Below, piece after piece: positions 1 through 12,344 of a DNA stretch of 64,000 bases (its first letter is position 1; each line of letters opens with the position of its first letter). Below the pieces are notes generated by a model that was not told the DNA's origin, did not search any database, and saw nothing but the letters and a program-made list of their open reading frames with translations. The position numbers and the translations under genes are program-made. Source of the DNA: Rhizomucor pusillus (lineage: Eukaryota > Mucoromycota > Mucoromycetes > Mucorales > Lichtheimiaceae); contig FWWN02000432.1 of assembly GCA_900175165.2 (NCBI GenBank), positions 1 through 64,000 on the forward strand, in the 5' to 3' direction.

Positions 1-154
1 TTCTTACTTTCTCCCCCTCTCCACCACAGCACCATGCAGTTTAGATATATCCACTATAGAAAAAAAGTCACCGCTGTGGAAGAAACCTCTTTTCGTCTCT
101 GCACAAAGACAACTGAAATCGGCCTTGAATGCTGAAACTGCGAGCTGACAGAAC

Positions 155-1162
155 ATGAGCGATCAGCAGCACCGAGAGACGTACGATACCACCGTTGCAA
201 CCGGCACACCACCTTTGGCAGCGGCGCGCTTAACATATAATACTCCAAAAGCTGTAGTCTCTTCACACTCGCCGCAGTTCGCTGCTGGTTATGACGGGGA
301 GAATACATTGATTGTAAAGAATCCATATGGAACACTCATGGATCTAATTTACGAGACATATCCTCCGTTGGTTTGCCTGTTCTGCGATCAAGAATTCGAC
401 TCATTATCTGAGGAACGGCAACATCTCTCTAAAGTGCATGCATCACACAAACCATTTCTTTGTCTACATCCACACTGCGAAGACAGTTTCTCATCAAGAT
501 CTTCACTGCGGTTGCATCTAAAGACCTGCCATCTAGTAGAAAAGGTTGCATATTCTTCCGTCACACCCGCTACCAATACATCCCCTTACGTTTCTGCAAC
601 CAGAGCATCGCCGGCAGTGAGTCTCTCAGCAGCAGAGGAAGCGACGACACCAGTGCAAATCAATTCGCCCATCGAACAGCTTTGTGACGAGAAATCGACC
701 ATTGCAAACAAGAATGAAAGCGACGATGTAGCAAATAAGCAGCAACAACAGCTAGTTTGGAGAGTCGCAAAGATATCTCGCACAGCAACATACAGAGCTC
801 CACGCGGATCCAAGAAGATCGTTTTATCACCATCAACCGAAGAGATGCTGAATTCCGTATACCATCCGCTGCGATGTCCGTCCTGCAATCAAATGTTTAG
901 ACGCAAAACTAATGTAATTAAGCACCTAGCTACGGCGCATCACGGCGAAGAACCGTATCGGTGTATATTTTCAGATTGTGACCATCCAAAGTTATACGCG
1001 ACTCGCGAAGGTCTCGTCTATCACATTCTGAGGATGCACGATAGTCCGTCTGCAGCTCACGAACGTTTCAAAGGTCACCACTCCGACACATCAAGCGTTG
1101 ATTCAGTGGTCATTAACCACGTTCAGCGTCCGCAGAAGCGACAGAAAACTACAGGCATTTAA
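155..1162 (+). CDS. C2H2 zinc-finger protein, four fingers in two pairs
   Basis: Uninterrupted reading frame of 335 codons from ATG 155. Four C2H2 fingers are visible in two tandem pairs: finger 1 (C74, C77, H90, H95), finger 2 (C103, C108, H121, H126), finger 3 (C241, C244, H257, H262) and finger 4 (C270, C275, H290, H295). In each pair the second finger has a CX4C spacing. A linker of about 110 residues, rich in Ser, Thr and Gln, separates the pairs, and the C-terminus is basic (QRPQKRQK). The layout suggests a nucleic-acid-binding or transcription-related protein, but the fingers do not identify a named factor. A possible polyadenylation signal AATAAA lies near 1289. The gene converges on the ZNHIT1 homologue that ends at 1350. 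Confidence 0.85.
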   Translation: MSDQQHRETYDTTVATGTPPLAAARLTYNTPKAVVSSHSPQFAAGYDGENTLIVKNPYGTLMDLIYETYPPLVCLFCDQEFDSLSEERQHLSKVHASHKPFLCLHPHCEDSFSSRSSLRLHLKTCHLVEKVAYSSVTPATNTSPYVSATRASPAVSLSAAEEATTPVQINSPIEQLCDEKSTIANKNESDDVANKQQQQLVWRVAKISRTATYRAPRGSKKIVLSPSTEEMLNSVYHPLRCPSCNQMFRRKTNVIKHLATAHHGEEPYRCIFSDCDHPKLYATREGLVYHILRMHDSPSAAHERFKGHHSDTSSVDSVVINHVQRPQKRQKTTGI

Positions 1163-1349
1163 CACCAATCGTCTGACTCTTTCTTTCCCCACGCACTATC
1201 TACCATCGATACTTTTCACACTGCATATATGTCACTGTTCTGTTTTCTTTGCTTTCACATGTAAAATGCGCGCAATTTTTACACTCGAATAAATCTTGTA
1301 ATTACTGTTATATGTACAGAGAAAAAAGTATTTACATGTTGCATAGGAT

Positions 1350-1984
1350 TTAGACCGTCCATTTAAGACAGCTGATGCATACACAGTGAGCAAAACCTTT
1401 GCTTTTCTTGAAATGTGTTTTATCTACCGACTTACCGGGTCTCCTGATGGGTCCCTAAACACCTCACAGAACAATACTTCATGCCGCATCGTAGGCATTT
1501 GTAATCACTGGGGAATCCGCATACTGAGCAAAAGTGTCGTGGAGGGTATTTCGATGGTGCAGCTGCAGCCGTAAGATATGATGGCGTATCAGGTGGTAGC
1601 AGATCAAGACGCTGGTGTTATATATACAAGGTTACCGATAATGTCCTTCCGATTTTCTAAAAGCACTTACGGCATTTTCTATCAGAACATTCAGGTTCGT
1701 TTTAGAAGAGTATATGCTAGCTTTTCCCGTTTTGTGTCTCTTTCTTGATGTGGGTGCTTAAGGAAAAGAAATGTTAATACAATGTACCATATCTGTTTGT
1801 CGTACCACGTACCTTCCTCCTCCTGTTGGGCAAGAAGTGCAATTCCAATTAATTCTTCGACATCGTTGAGTGATTGGTGGTTATCTCGTTCTAGAGATTC
1901 GAGTTGACGCTTGAGATGTTTTTGGTGAGTTTCAGGATCGTGGAATGTTGTAGCAGGTTTTGCGCGTTCGCTCTTTTTAGACAT
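1350..1984 (-). CDS. VPS71: HIT-type zinc-finger protein, ZNHIT1/Vps71 homologue
   Basis: Four exons on the minus strand. Exon 1 runs 1984-1813 (MSKKSERAK...), with donor GGTACGTGG. Exon 2 lies near 1754-1666 and encodes RKRHKTGK...NLNVLIENA. Exon 3 begins RLDLLPPD and carries the zinc knuckle. A last short exon encodes CLKWTV and then TAA. The HIT finger is intact (FCSVCGFPSDYKC, then CGMKYCSVRCLGTH), and the terminal CLKWTV matches ZNHIT1 as I know the family. ZNHIT1/Vps71 is a subunit of the SWR1/SRCAP remodeller that places histone H2A.Z. Only 101 bp separate its ATG from the divergent MPH1 start, so the promoters are probably shared. Splice sites were chosen by reading frame and by the family pattern. 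Confidence 0.88.
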
Positions 1985-2085
1985 GTGTTGAAAAACGGGG
2001 CGAGAAATGACCCACTGGTTCCTGGCGCAGCTTGCCTTTGTATCCCGCGTTTTCAATCCTGGCAACCTGGTTCCCCAGTGTCCCA

Positions 2086-5000
2086 ATGCAAGTAGACACT
2101 GACGTCTCCGATGCCTTTGGCTTCGATGACGACGACGATCTCTTGCTAGCGGCTGTGGAAAAAATCGAACAGGAAGCACAAGCGCGATTAACAGCAACAA
2201 CAACACCGATCCAGATCACGCAGACAGACGACGACGATGATCAAGACGAGTTTGACGATCTCCCTGACGAAGCACTCAACCTCGCAGCTGAACTTGCAGA
2301 AAACTACAATGCATGCACGTCTACGAATGCCACAATTACGGGAAATGGCCAGCTCACGAGCTACTTTGCGACGTCCTCGTTTTCTTCTAATATCGGCTCC
2401 TCCACAAGTCAACACAACTTGACTTCTCTTGCTCCTCCACAACAACCTCGAGGAACCGTAGAACCGTCGCGGGTGCCGTTTATGTTAGGCAATAATATCG
2501 AGGAAATGGAAAACCCAACGCCGCCGCCACCTCCACCAGTTGGAACACCATGCTTTCACCCGTATGATCGCGAAGCGTTGCCGACTTGGGTATATCCTAT
2601 CAATTATCCGGTTCGCGTTTACCAGTACAATATTGTGCAAAAATGCCTTTTCAGTAATACTCTTGTGGCTCTACCTACAGGTTTGGGCAAAACCTTTATC
2701 GCGGCAGTGGTCATGTACAACTATTGGCGCTGGTTTCCATTATCAAAGATTATCTTTCTCGCACCATCGAAACCTCTAGTAACGCAACAAATTGAAGCAT
2801 GTTTTAAAATATGTGGGCTGCCGCAATCCGACACTGTCGAGATGACTGGATCAGTTAAAGCCGAGCAACGATCCATATACTGGAATTCTAAGCGAGTATT
2901 TTTCTTGACGCCTCAGACGCTGCAAAACGATCTGGAATCCAGAAGATGTCCTGCAGAAAAGATCGCATGCATTGTATTTGATGAAGCGCACAAGGCAACC
3001 GGCAATCACTCTTATGCAGTTATTATCAGACATATTTTACGCCGCAACAATCAGTTTCGCGTGCTTGCATTGACGGCAACGCCAGGCACAAAGCTCGAAA
3101 GCGTCCAAGCTGTCATTAGCAGCTTATGTATCGCATCAGCTCAGGTCAGAACCGAAGACTCGATGGATGTCCAGCAGTATATACACTCGAAAAATATTCA
3201 GAGAAATGTCGTAAAGCTCGACTACACGGCAGGTGCATCCGGGCCAGTTCCTCAGCTAGCAAACCGGTTCTGTCGCGAATTCTTTGATCCTGTTTTGAAA
3301 GAGTTACATCGTTATCATGCTATTCAGAGCCTTGACCCGGACAGCAATTCACCGTACATGCTGCTACAAAATCAACGGTTTTTCAGTCAAAATGCAAGAA
3401 ATTTCAACGCGGCAATGAAGGGCAAGATATTCAGTCTTTTCACGGCAGCGCAGGCGTACAGTCGCGCATACGACATGCTTTGCCAGCATGGCATCGGTGC
3501 CTTTACTCAGTCTTTGGATGCTGAAATGAAAATTATACAGAATGCAGTTGCCAATGGAGAGAAGGTCCCAAACAACAAATTCAAAACTTTCAACAATCCG
3601 CAGCTGAAGCGATTTGTGGAAGATGTTCAACTGCAGCAGCAACAACCGGGATTTGTTGGACATCCAAAGATAGAGACTCTGCTGTCCGTCATCCTTCAAC
3701 ATTTGACCAATGCACCTGCTGAAGGCACTCGTATCATGGTTTTCTCTACCTTTCGTATTTCAGTCGATGAAATTGTCAAAGTCTTGTCACAGCATGAACC
3801 ATTGATCCGATGCTCCATATTCGTTGGCCAAGCAGGTGGCAAAAATGGCACTAAGGGTCTAAATCAGCGAGAACAGCAGGAGGTATGCATTAATTCAATA
3901 TTTCGATCAAGGATTATTGGTAACGTCTTTGTTCGTAGATTATCACCAAGTTTAAAAATGGACAATTGAATGTACTTGTGGCGACTTCTATCGGTGAAGA
4001 AGGTCTGGATATCGGTGAGGTTGATCTCATTATTTGCTACGACGCCCAAACATCGCCTGTGCGCATGGTAAGTCGGAATGCTGTAACGTATATGGCGATA
4101 CACAGTTGACTAACGACGAACCAGCTCCAACGAATGGGTAGAACAGGTCGTCAACGTCAGGGACGCTGTGTCATGTTGATGACAGAGAGTGAAGAAAAGA
4201 AGTTTCGACGTGCCAAGGACTCTTACACACGCATTCAGGCAATTGTGGCACGAGGCGGCTCTACCCTGCCTTTTTACAAAGACGATCCGAGTGTATTGCC
4301 AGCAAACTATCGACCAGTTTGTCGAAAAGAAAGACTTACAATTGGAACCTTTTTGAAACCATCGAATGCCAAAAAACGAGGAAAGATTGTTAGACCTGAT
4401 GGTGTCTTGATTGAGGATGTTGCGCAAGAATTCCTGGCATCATTTTTCGATTCAAACGGTCTGCCATACGACAACATGCAGGCTGTTTTCGATACCTATT
4501 ATCCAAAGAGTGATGTGCGAGAGCGTGCACTGAAATATCTGCCAAAAAACACACATCTTGGCCCAACACATCGAGTTGGACATTCAACAAGGACCGTGCG
4601 ATTCGTCAAACACATCGCCAAAATGGAAAATCGCATTTTGTATGATGGACGTAGCGATGCTGGTGATGACATTTCTGATATACTTCCGGGCACGAGGGAG
4701 CAACTTCTACTTCCTTTACGATCACGGCCAGCACCAGCAACGCCAGATTTTCCCGCTGTCTCTCCTTTTGCTCCCGACACACTTTTTATACCTGATCGAC
4801 TAAAGAGGAGATTACAGCATGCAGGAGAGGAACGGCGTGAGGAAGAACAGCAGCTAATGAATGGAAATCGAAATCAAGTGTCAACCTCACCGCAACGTCA
4901 ATCTGCTTCTCCTATCGCGCAGGACATTTCAGTGGTCCCACAAGGCATGCCACCAGAGTCTTTGGAAGTTGTATCCAATATCGAGTCGATTATGCAAAGC

Positions 5001-6770
5001 GGTGGGGCTTCTTCGGCGGTTCGAGTCCAGGAGCAAAGCACAAGACAAGAGGAGCCAGCAGCGCCGGAAGAAACTGCGGATGATGTTAACGCAGATGCTC
5101 TGTCGTTCGGATCATCAATCAGTATCGATGATCTGGATGAATATATTCGCGCTAATGGCGGCCAAGATATCCTTCGGATATTTGAAGACGAGCAAGCTGA
5201 AGAACATCACGAAACTCATCTTTCGACTGCAACTACTTCACATCCATCAACCAGACAAGACTGTGTATTTGATTTCGACGACCACATTGCGCCTATGTAC
5301 CCATTCGAGAGGAAAGTTGCTCGACCAAAGAACTCTGCGTTTCCAATTGCATCTTTCATGGCATCCGTGCCAAAGTTCAACGATGTGGCAGAAAAGATGG
5401 TCCGAGAAAGAGAGCTACGTATATCCGGAAGGAGCACATCTGTGCAACGAATACTTGACATGTTCCTGCAACGAGCATCTACACCAACTTTTAGCGACGA
5501 TTTCGATCCTGACGCTTTGGATGCGCTTGCTATTGCAAGCGAGAATACAGCAAGCAACAACATACCCACATTAAACGATGTAAATAGCAACGAATGCATA
5601 CCAGCAAATCAAAATCAGATGCAGCCAGAAGCAGGATCCTGCTCACAAAGCAACGAAGCAAATATCAATGTATATATTGACCAAGAAAGCCACCGACAGC
5701 AGCAGCATTTAGAAGATGTATATATTTCTCATCGATCGCAACTGACGCAGCAGCATGTAAATATCCAGCACGACGCAAATCAACAGCAACAGCAGCAAGG
5801 TGTGGTGGATGTTGACGCGATGCAGGCGACGTCAGAAGCAGTTCCCAACGACCAAGAAGAGATGGTGGAGCCAGATCTGAGCTTTGTGGAGAATAAGCTA
5901 GGAGAAGAGCAGTATTACACAGCCGGGGAAGAAGAAGAAGAAGAGGAAGAAAGATCACCCATACTACCTCCATCCTCACCACCTATCATGGATGGCTGGT
6001 CACCTTCTAGAGCTATCCAATTGTCAGCACCATCGTCGCCGGCATCCGAGTCGCCTCAGCTACGCAGCTTTTCTGATCCGAGAAGCAGTTCGCCTTTCAG
6101 GCCGCGATTTAGGGCAAACGCGGCAAAAACATCATTGACCGATTTAGCGAGCCAGCCAGTAACTGCTCCAGCGCGTCTGCGAAGAGCGCGACGGACATTT
6201 GATCATATGCAAAGCGAGGACGAGGATGAAACGCACGATGAAGAGGAGGAAGAAATGCCAGTTAGAAAGCGACAGAAAACTAACACTGCAGGCAGGAATC
6301 CATTTTTGGACCTGGAAGCTGAAGAGAGCACAGACGACGAGGAAGCATCGCAGCCAAGGAGAACACGGCCAAGAGAAGAAGAGGAAGAGGAAGACGAGGA
6401 AAAGGAAGATGTGGAGGCTATGGATTCGTTTATCTATGATGGAAGTTCTGATCTCGTACCGGACCAGCAAACAAGTTCACAGCTGGAAGAAGCTCAGACG
6501 GATTCTGGCAAGCATTTTGATATTTACCGTGCAAGTCTGCTAGCTCCAGAAGTTCTGCAATCCCGAGGGATGGCACCCGTTTTCCAAGGAAACAACGCGC
6601 ATGGACGGAAGTCGTGGCTTGATAAAGTTCGTACTGATGTGTGGATACAGGCAGCTGAGGAGGACGATTCTATCGTGGATGATGATTATGAAGAAGAAGA
6701 AGATAGCAGGCCTGCTTACGTATCCGAAATCAAGGAGTTCAACTCTGACAGTGATTTTGCGAGTGGATAG
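2086..6770 (+). CDS. MPH1: FANCM/Mph1-family DNA helicase
   Basis: Three exons (2086-3882, 3939-4067, 4125-6770), all in phase 0, give about 1,523 residues. SF2 helicase motifs: Walker A at residues 196-203 (LPTGLGKT), DEAH box at 299-302, TAT motif III at 330-332, and motif [15 protein letters not shown] across the third exon start. The [19 protein letters not shown] stretch in exon 2 is typical of FANCM/Mph1/Fml1. These enzymes remodel replication forks and D-loops and restrain crossovers. The N-terminus is acidic. The C-terminal 700 or so residues are Gln-, Glu- and Ser-rich with long acidic runs, making the protein much longer than yeast Mph1 (about 990 residues). ATG 2086 was chosen because the in-frame extension upstream begins at a non-ATG codon. 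Confidence 0.92.
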
Positions 6771-6793
6771 CTTTATTATTATCATTGTTACTA

Positions 6794-9700
6794 TTATATC
6801 TTTTTTGCACCTATACCACTCTTCTTCTTTTCTCGTAGCTCTGCCATACGCTGTAATTGATTTGCATAATGTTAGTACTATTACTTTACACACCTGAATT
6901 AAACAATCATTACCTGCCGCCGTTCTTCCCGCCGCCGTTCCATCTCAGCTCGCTTTTCTTCCTTAGACATGACACCAGAGGCTTTTGTTGGCATTTTGTT
7001 TTCCTCATCCTCCAATGTCGCAGCTATTGTAAACGGGAGACTGTTAAGCAACGATGATTGCGCGAGGAAGGCATGAAAAAAAAAAAATTAACCTAGTGAT
7101 TTTGGTTTACTCTGGCCTAGTTTCATGGAACCCGGCGCTTTGCTGGTTGCATGTATAGAAACAAACGATGAAGCTCTGCTCGCAGTAGGCACGATCGATG
7201 TAATCGGCTCAGGTTCGACCGCTTGAGGCGTGTCGAATGGCTCTAATGGAAAGCGAGCGTAAGGAATCTGCGCTCGAAGAATTATCGTTAATAGCATTTT
7301 TACCCCAGCCGTCGTTTTCCTCAAATCCAATAAGGTTATCGTCGCCGTTGTTGTCCCACCCCTCGTCGGCGGCTATAGACTGCTCCGGGCTCAATTTGAA
7401 CTTGTCAGATGGTGTTACACTCGCAGGTGCTTTTTCGAAAGTTTCTGATATAGATACAGGCGAAGCACGGCTCTCTGTAGGGTTTGCAATTTCTCCACTG
7501 GGTGTTCCAAACTATATATTGGATGAGATATGGTGAATTTCACCCAAGCAAGCTGAAGACTTACCCTAGCATTGATTGAGGAAACGGCCCAGCCAGCTAG
7601 ACCTTTTGTAGCTCCTCCAAAAACACCAGCCATAGACATGGCAGAGGCTTGGGTCTCTGCTTGTTCTGAGCTCGGGGATGCAGCCGTGGAGGTAGCAGTT
7701 GCAGGCTCCAAGGCTGTCTCGGGCTACATTTTTTTACCCTTCTTGTCAGTCATATGGGAATCAACGGGTCCATCTTCTTTTACCATAGTGTCAGCATGTT
7801 CTTGCACTCGGTTGATGAAAAGCTGCATAGCTCGGAACGCTTGTACTCGTACAGGTCTAAAATATAGATTCAGCTGGATATATCACACCAATGTGTACTT
7901 TAAATAGACATACTTTTCCTTATCCAATAACACTTGAGATATAGAAGGAATCACACGTAAAGCACATTCTTGTGGGTCGTAAAAGTCTGCTGTGGCTGAA
8001 CGCAACAATGTGAGTTGCTCTCCAGCAACACCATACGTGTTTTCGTCTTTGGCTTACCGGAAAGTGCCATTAAAGCTGCTACGCGTGCATGGAAAAATCC
8101 ATCGCGCAGTCCACGGGTAAATGCAGGTATCAAGACCTTTCTCCTAGTCTGTTTAATCCATGAGCTTTTCTTCATCAATATTTGCGTTTTTCTAGTAACT
8201 TGCCGCATCGTTCAAATTTTTTGCAATCTTCCCCAGGCATATAGTTGTATTTGTGCGTATGCCTGGTTCCTCATCCATCTGCAGCTTCGCAAGGTATTTA
8301 AGGAGCTCGTAGTTTATAATTTTGTCACTAAGCTGCATCCAACATTGGCTTCATTAGTCAAATGATTTGCTTCACGCTGTCCATTTTATACCTTGGGAAC
8401 AAGATACATGATAGATTTAATAGTTTGCTCACGTATCAGCGGTACAGTATCACTGAATCCAGTTGCCACATTTGGGAAAATCTGGTTAGAAACCGCCTTG
8501 TTGGGTATATGATCGATGAATCTAGGCATATTCTCGAGCAAACTAATGCGGATTGCGCGATCTGGCGAGGAAAACATTCGAATGATCGGCGCGACGACGA
8601 TAGGCTGCAGTTCATCCTCGGGCAGATGCTGGGCAATTTTAAGAATAGCGCCAAGTGCTTTTGCGCCGCCTGCGGGTTTCGAGTTAGTTACTATTGCCCT
8701 GATCGAAAAGAGATGTTTGGCTCATATATTACCTGATCCAAACTCAAATGCTTTGATCAATTCAGGCAGTATTTTGTATTTTGAAAACTCGCTTGGGAAT
8801 GAGTCGATGCAGCCGTCGAGCTTCCTAAAAAAATAAAGTAGTTGTCATAAGTGTATAACGCAGTAAGGGGTCACAGTAGTCTTACTTGAAAAATATCTCT
8901 TTTTGTCCCTGCTCTTTGATACTGATATTCTCCAAGAACAGATTGACTTGGACAAAGTCTGCCGTAAAGAACCCGTTTGCACGCAGACCTTGATCCAGAA
9001 ATGAGCCAGCATCCGCGCGGTTTGAAGGAGATGGTCGAATGAGTGCACGATAAACATCCACCATATTGTTGGGTATATCTCCTTTGCTAGCGCTGAGTTG
9101 ATCGATCGTGTCAAACCGTCGATTGTAGGCTTCGTATATCAGGCAGCCCAAATGGAAAGAATCTGTCGCAGCGGTGGGTAAGCTGCAGCAGAGAGAAAAC
9201 ATCAATACAAAGGTTTCAATTCATTTTCCAGCCAAGTATATACAGACTCTTTGATAACTGTCCATCCGGATTTTTTGACTTCAGGTGCGGCGTAGCGTTG
9301 CGCATCGGGAACCAATCCTCCAAACGTCTGCAACGAATGCTTGCGTCAAGCAGCAAGGCATTTTGGACATTAAACCTTTCCTACATACCAATATGATAGG
9401 ACTTTCTTCTTGCATAGATGATAATAGATCGAAACTGCCTAGCTTCCATTCACCCGCTGGATTTACAAATATAGAAGATACTCGTACGTTGCCATGTACC
9501 ATTCCACAGTCGTTGTTGATAAATTTAATAGCATTCTAACTCAATGTAAGTTTCAAGTGCAAGTGATTTTTGGATTTATTGCAACTTACTGCCACTTTGT
9601 AAAGTCCCCACAAAATTAAATTAGGATCAGGGTCTTGATTTAGTTGATTAGAAAGCGGTTCCACCGGATCAGTGACAAACATGATCGCCTGCTCTGACTA

Positions 9701-10104
9701 GGATACGCTACAGTTCAGCAACGGCATTGAAAATTATAGATCCCCTGTTCTGTATTCTTTTACTACCTCCACACCATCCAGGTACCGGAGAAGATCAGGG
9801 TGGCGTATAGTTCTCATTCGTTTAAAAGCGTTCCGAGCAAGCTGTATCTTATCCCGAGACTTTGTACAATCAAATGCAAATATGGAGACCTTTGAGCCGT
9901 CGTCCTATCCAGGAACATAGCTATTTAAAATATGTTTCTTGACGTAACACTGTAGCTTAGTACCTTTTTGGTGCCGTGATGCAGGGACCAAATGGATTGG
10001 CCATCATACCATTCCACCTTGTCGCCAATGGAGTATGGAAATGAAGCAGAATCCTTGCCTAGAAGCGACAACCCGCTCTTCACAAAGCCGGACAGAAACG
10101 CCAT
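6794..10104 (-). CDS. CEX1: SCYL1/Cex1-family pseudokinase with HEAT repeats
   Basis: Many short exons on the minus strand, from ATG at 10104 (MAFLSGFVKSGLSLLG) to TAA at 6794. The kinase-like domain spans roughly 10,100-8,880. Its catalytic loop reads MVHGNVRVSSIFVN (HGN in place of HRD) and the DFG region reads GSFDLL, so it should be inactive as a kinase, as in the SCYL family. Helical HEAT-type segments follow at 8,880-7,800 (for example IVAPIIRMFSSPDRAIRI). The tail is acidic and Trp-rich (DEGWDNN, ENDGWG) and ends in a basic coil RAEMERRREERRQ, spliced to RMAELREKKKS. Cex1 is a cytoplasmic cofactor of tRNA nuclear export and SCYL1 also acts in COPI traffic. Exon limits in the middle are approximate. 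It diverges from ULA1 with 135 bp between the ATGs. Confidence 0.85.
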
Positions 10105-10216
10105 GCTGGTCGATCGAGCTTAAAAAGTGAATAGCAGGCAGCAATCTGTATGCTGCCGGTGGCAGCACTCCGCTTCATTTTTGCCACTTTAGCACAGCAA
10201 TTGTCGGCAGGCGCGT

Positions 10217-10240
10217 ATGTCCGTCGTCTTTGCCGCATAA
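10217..10240 (+). promoter_or_regulatory. Upstream mini-ORF overlapping the ULA1 start codon
   Basis: An ATG at 10217 opens a seven-codon frame (MSVVFAA). Its TAA stop at 10238-10240 shares its last base with the ULA1 ATG at 10240 (TAATG). If the transcript begins upstream of 10217, ribosomes would have to leak past this ATG or reinitiate, which could damp ULA1 translation. The transcript start is not known from sequence alone. Confidence 0.45.
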
Positions 10241-12256
10241 TGTCAGCGATCCACGTACCCGACTTGAAAACCCAGAAATACGATCGACAGCTACGGTATG
10301 ACAGCTAACAGAATGCCGAACACTAAACAGGATTGCAAGTAACAAAAGTCGCTGTACAGTTTGTGGGCTGCAACAGGTCAAACTGCTCTCGAGAATGCCA
10401 AAGTCTGTCTTCTCCACGCAACCTCCACCGGTTGCGAAATCATTAAGAACCTTGTGCTTCCTGGTATGTGCTACCTAGCAGCGATGCATGGACCTCAACT
10501 TCTAATTTTGTTATCGCAGGCGTCGGAAGCGTGACAATTGTAGATAGCGCGGTAGTAAGCCAGAACGATATTCAGAACAACTTCTTCCTCAAACCAGACA
10601 ACGCGGGCCACTCGAAAGCGTGTTCGACCGCAGCTCTCCTAAAGGAGCTTAACGACGACGTAGCTACATCCTTTGTACAAAAGGTAGCAATAGATTGCCG
10701 TTTTGCATGGACGCAGTTGGCTAATTTTTACCGCTAGTCTGTGGAAGACATTATTCACAACGACCCGGATTTCTTTGCATCTTTTGACATGATTATTGCC
10801 ACGAATGTGGCAGAAAAAGAGACGATCGCATTATCCGATATTTGCGAAAAGATCAACAAGACAGTAATCTATGTGCAGTCAAGAGGTCTATGTGGTATCT
10901 TTAGAATCCAGGCACCTGAACACACGATTATCGAGACACACCCCGAAAACGTGGTTGATCTTCGCCTTGGATGTCCTTTCAAGCAGCTGTCAGCGCACGT
11001 CGATGGATACGACCTTGATAAGCTAGATCAAACTGATCACGGTCACGTTCCCTTTGTGGTCGTTATGCTCAAATACCTCAATATCTGGAAGGAAACCCAC
11101 GGAGGCGAACCACCAAAAAATTACAGCGAGCGAAACGAGTTCAAAAATTTGATAAAATCTGGAATGAAAACTGCAGATGAAGAGAATTTTGAGGAGGCAA
11201 TTGCAAATGTTTGGAGATTATCGTCCAGTGACACTGTCACATCCAATGTTCGTGATATCTTCCAAGACCCTGCATGCGAACACATTACAGACAAGGTAAC
11301 TGTGCCGTTTTAAGAAATTATTATCGTTTGGCTAAGATGTGGAGGTTGGCAGACGAGCAACTTTTGGATTATTGCGAGAGCAGTCCGGGATTTCGTAGCA
11401 AACGAAGGTGAAGGTCAGTTACCATTGCCTGGCAAATTACCCGATATGAAATCGGATACCAAAAACTATGTACAATTGCAAAATGTGTATGTAAATATGA
11501 AAAGGAGTAGTGATATGAAAGGTAGATACGCTGACAAGCTGTTAGATATCGTGAAAAATCGTTGCAAGATCTCGAGTCAGTCAAGCAGCGAGTACACAAG
11601 CTGCTTGAGACAGTGAACTTGCCCGCCGACAGTATACCAGACAGCATGATTGAAGGGTTCTGCAAGAATGCAGCCCACATTAAAGTGATTCGATACCGTT
11701 CCTTGCGACAGGAATACACTGAACAGCGTAGTGACAAATTAAGTATGTAATTTGTGCGACGTGGTCAGTCAGGAACATGACGACTAAATTTGATATAATT
11801 TGTAGAATCCTGGCTCGAACAGGATGAAAATATCGCTTTTTACATCATCTTTAGAGCTGCCGAGAAGTTTGCACAGGAGAAGAACCGTTATCCTGGCTCA
11901 CAAGGTGGAGACAACGTCGCTGATATCACACTTTTGCAGCAATTGGTAGCACCCACACTTACAGAGATGGGTGTACCTGAGGCAGAAGCCAAGGAACTTG
12001 CAACAGAGAAAACTCTAGAAAAAGCGGCGACAAACTAGTATGTATACACTGTTCTATGACAAATGGCGATGTAATGCTGACTAGGAATTTCCAAAGTGTT
12101 CGATTTGCAGATCAAGAGACGGCCAATATTGCAGCGCTCATGGGCGGTCTGGTTGCCCAAGAAGCCATTAAACTCATTACGAAGCAATATATACCAGTTA
12201 ACAATACCTGCATTTTTAATGGCATTGCATCCACCAGTAAGGTGTATGAACTGTAA
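10240..12256 (+). CDS. ULA1: NEDD8-activating enzyme E1 regulatory subunit (APPBP1/Ula1)
   Basis: Spliced gene starting [19 protein letters not shown] (10240-10295). Next come exon 2 (10360-10463, [15 protein letters not shown]), exon 3 (10520-10683), exon 4 (10738-11295), exon 5 from 11353, and later exons ending at TAA 12256. The [10 protein letters not shown] opening, the VGSVTIVD strand and the ending [16 protein letters not shown] are diagnostic of NAE1/APPBP1. With Uba3 this subunit adenylates Rub1/NEDD8 for cullin modification. The subunit lacks the catalytic cysteine, as expected of its family. One intron (near 11489-11549) joins QNV to [10 protein letters not shown]. Exons after 11,750 were placed by reading frame only. 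Confidence 0.9.
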
Positions 12257-12344
12257 AAAAAAAAAATAAAAAGGAGAAAGAACGGGAATTGCCCATCAGT
12301 TTCGCTTTAACCAGCTAACGTTACACGACGCGAACAACCTCCAT

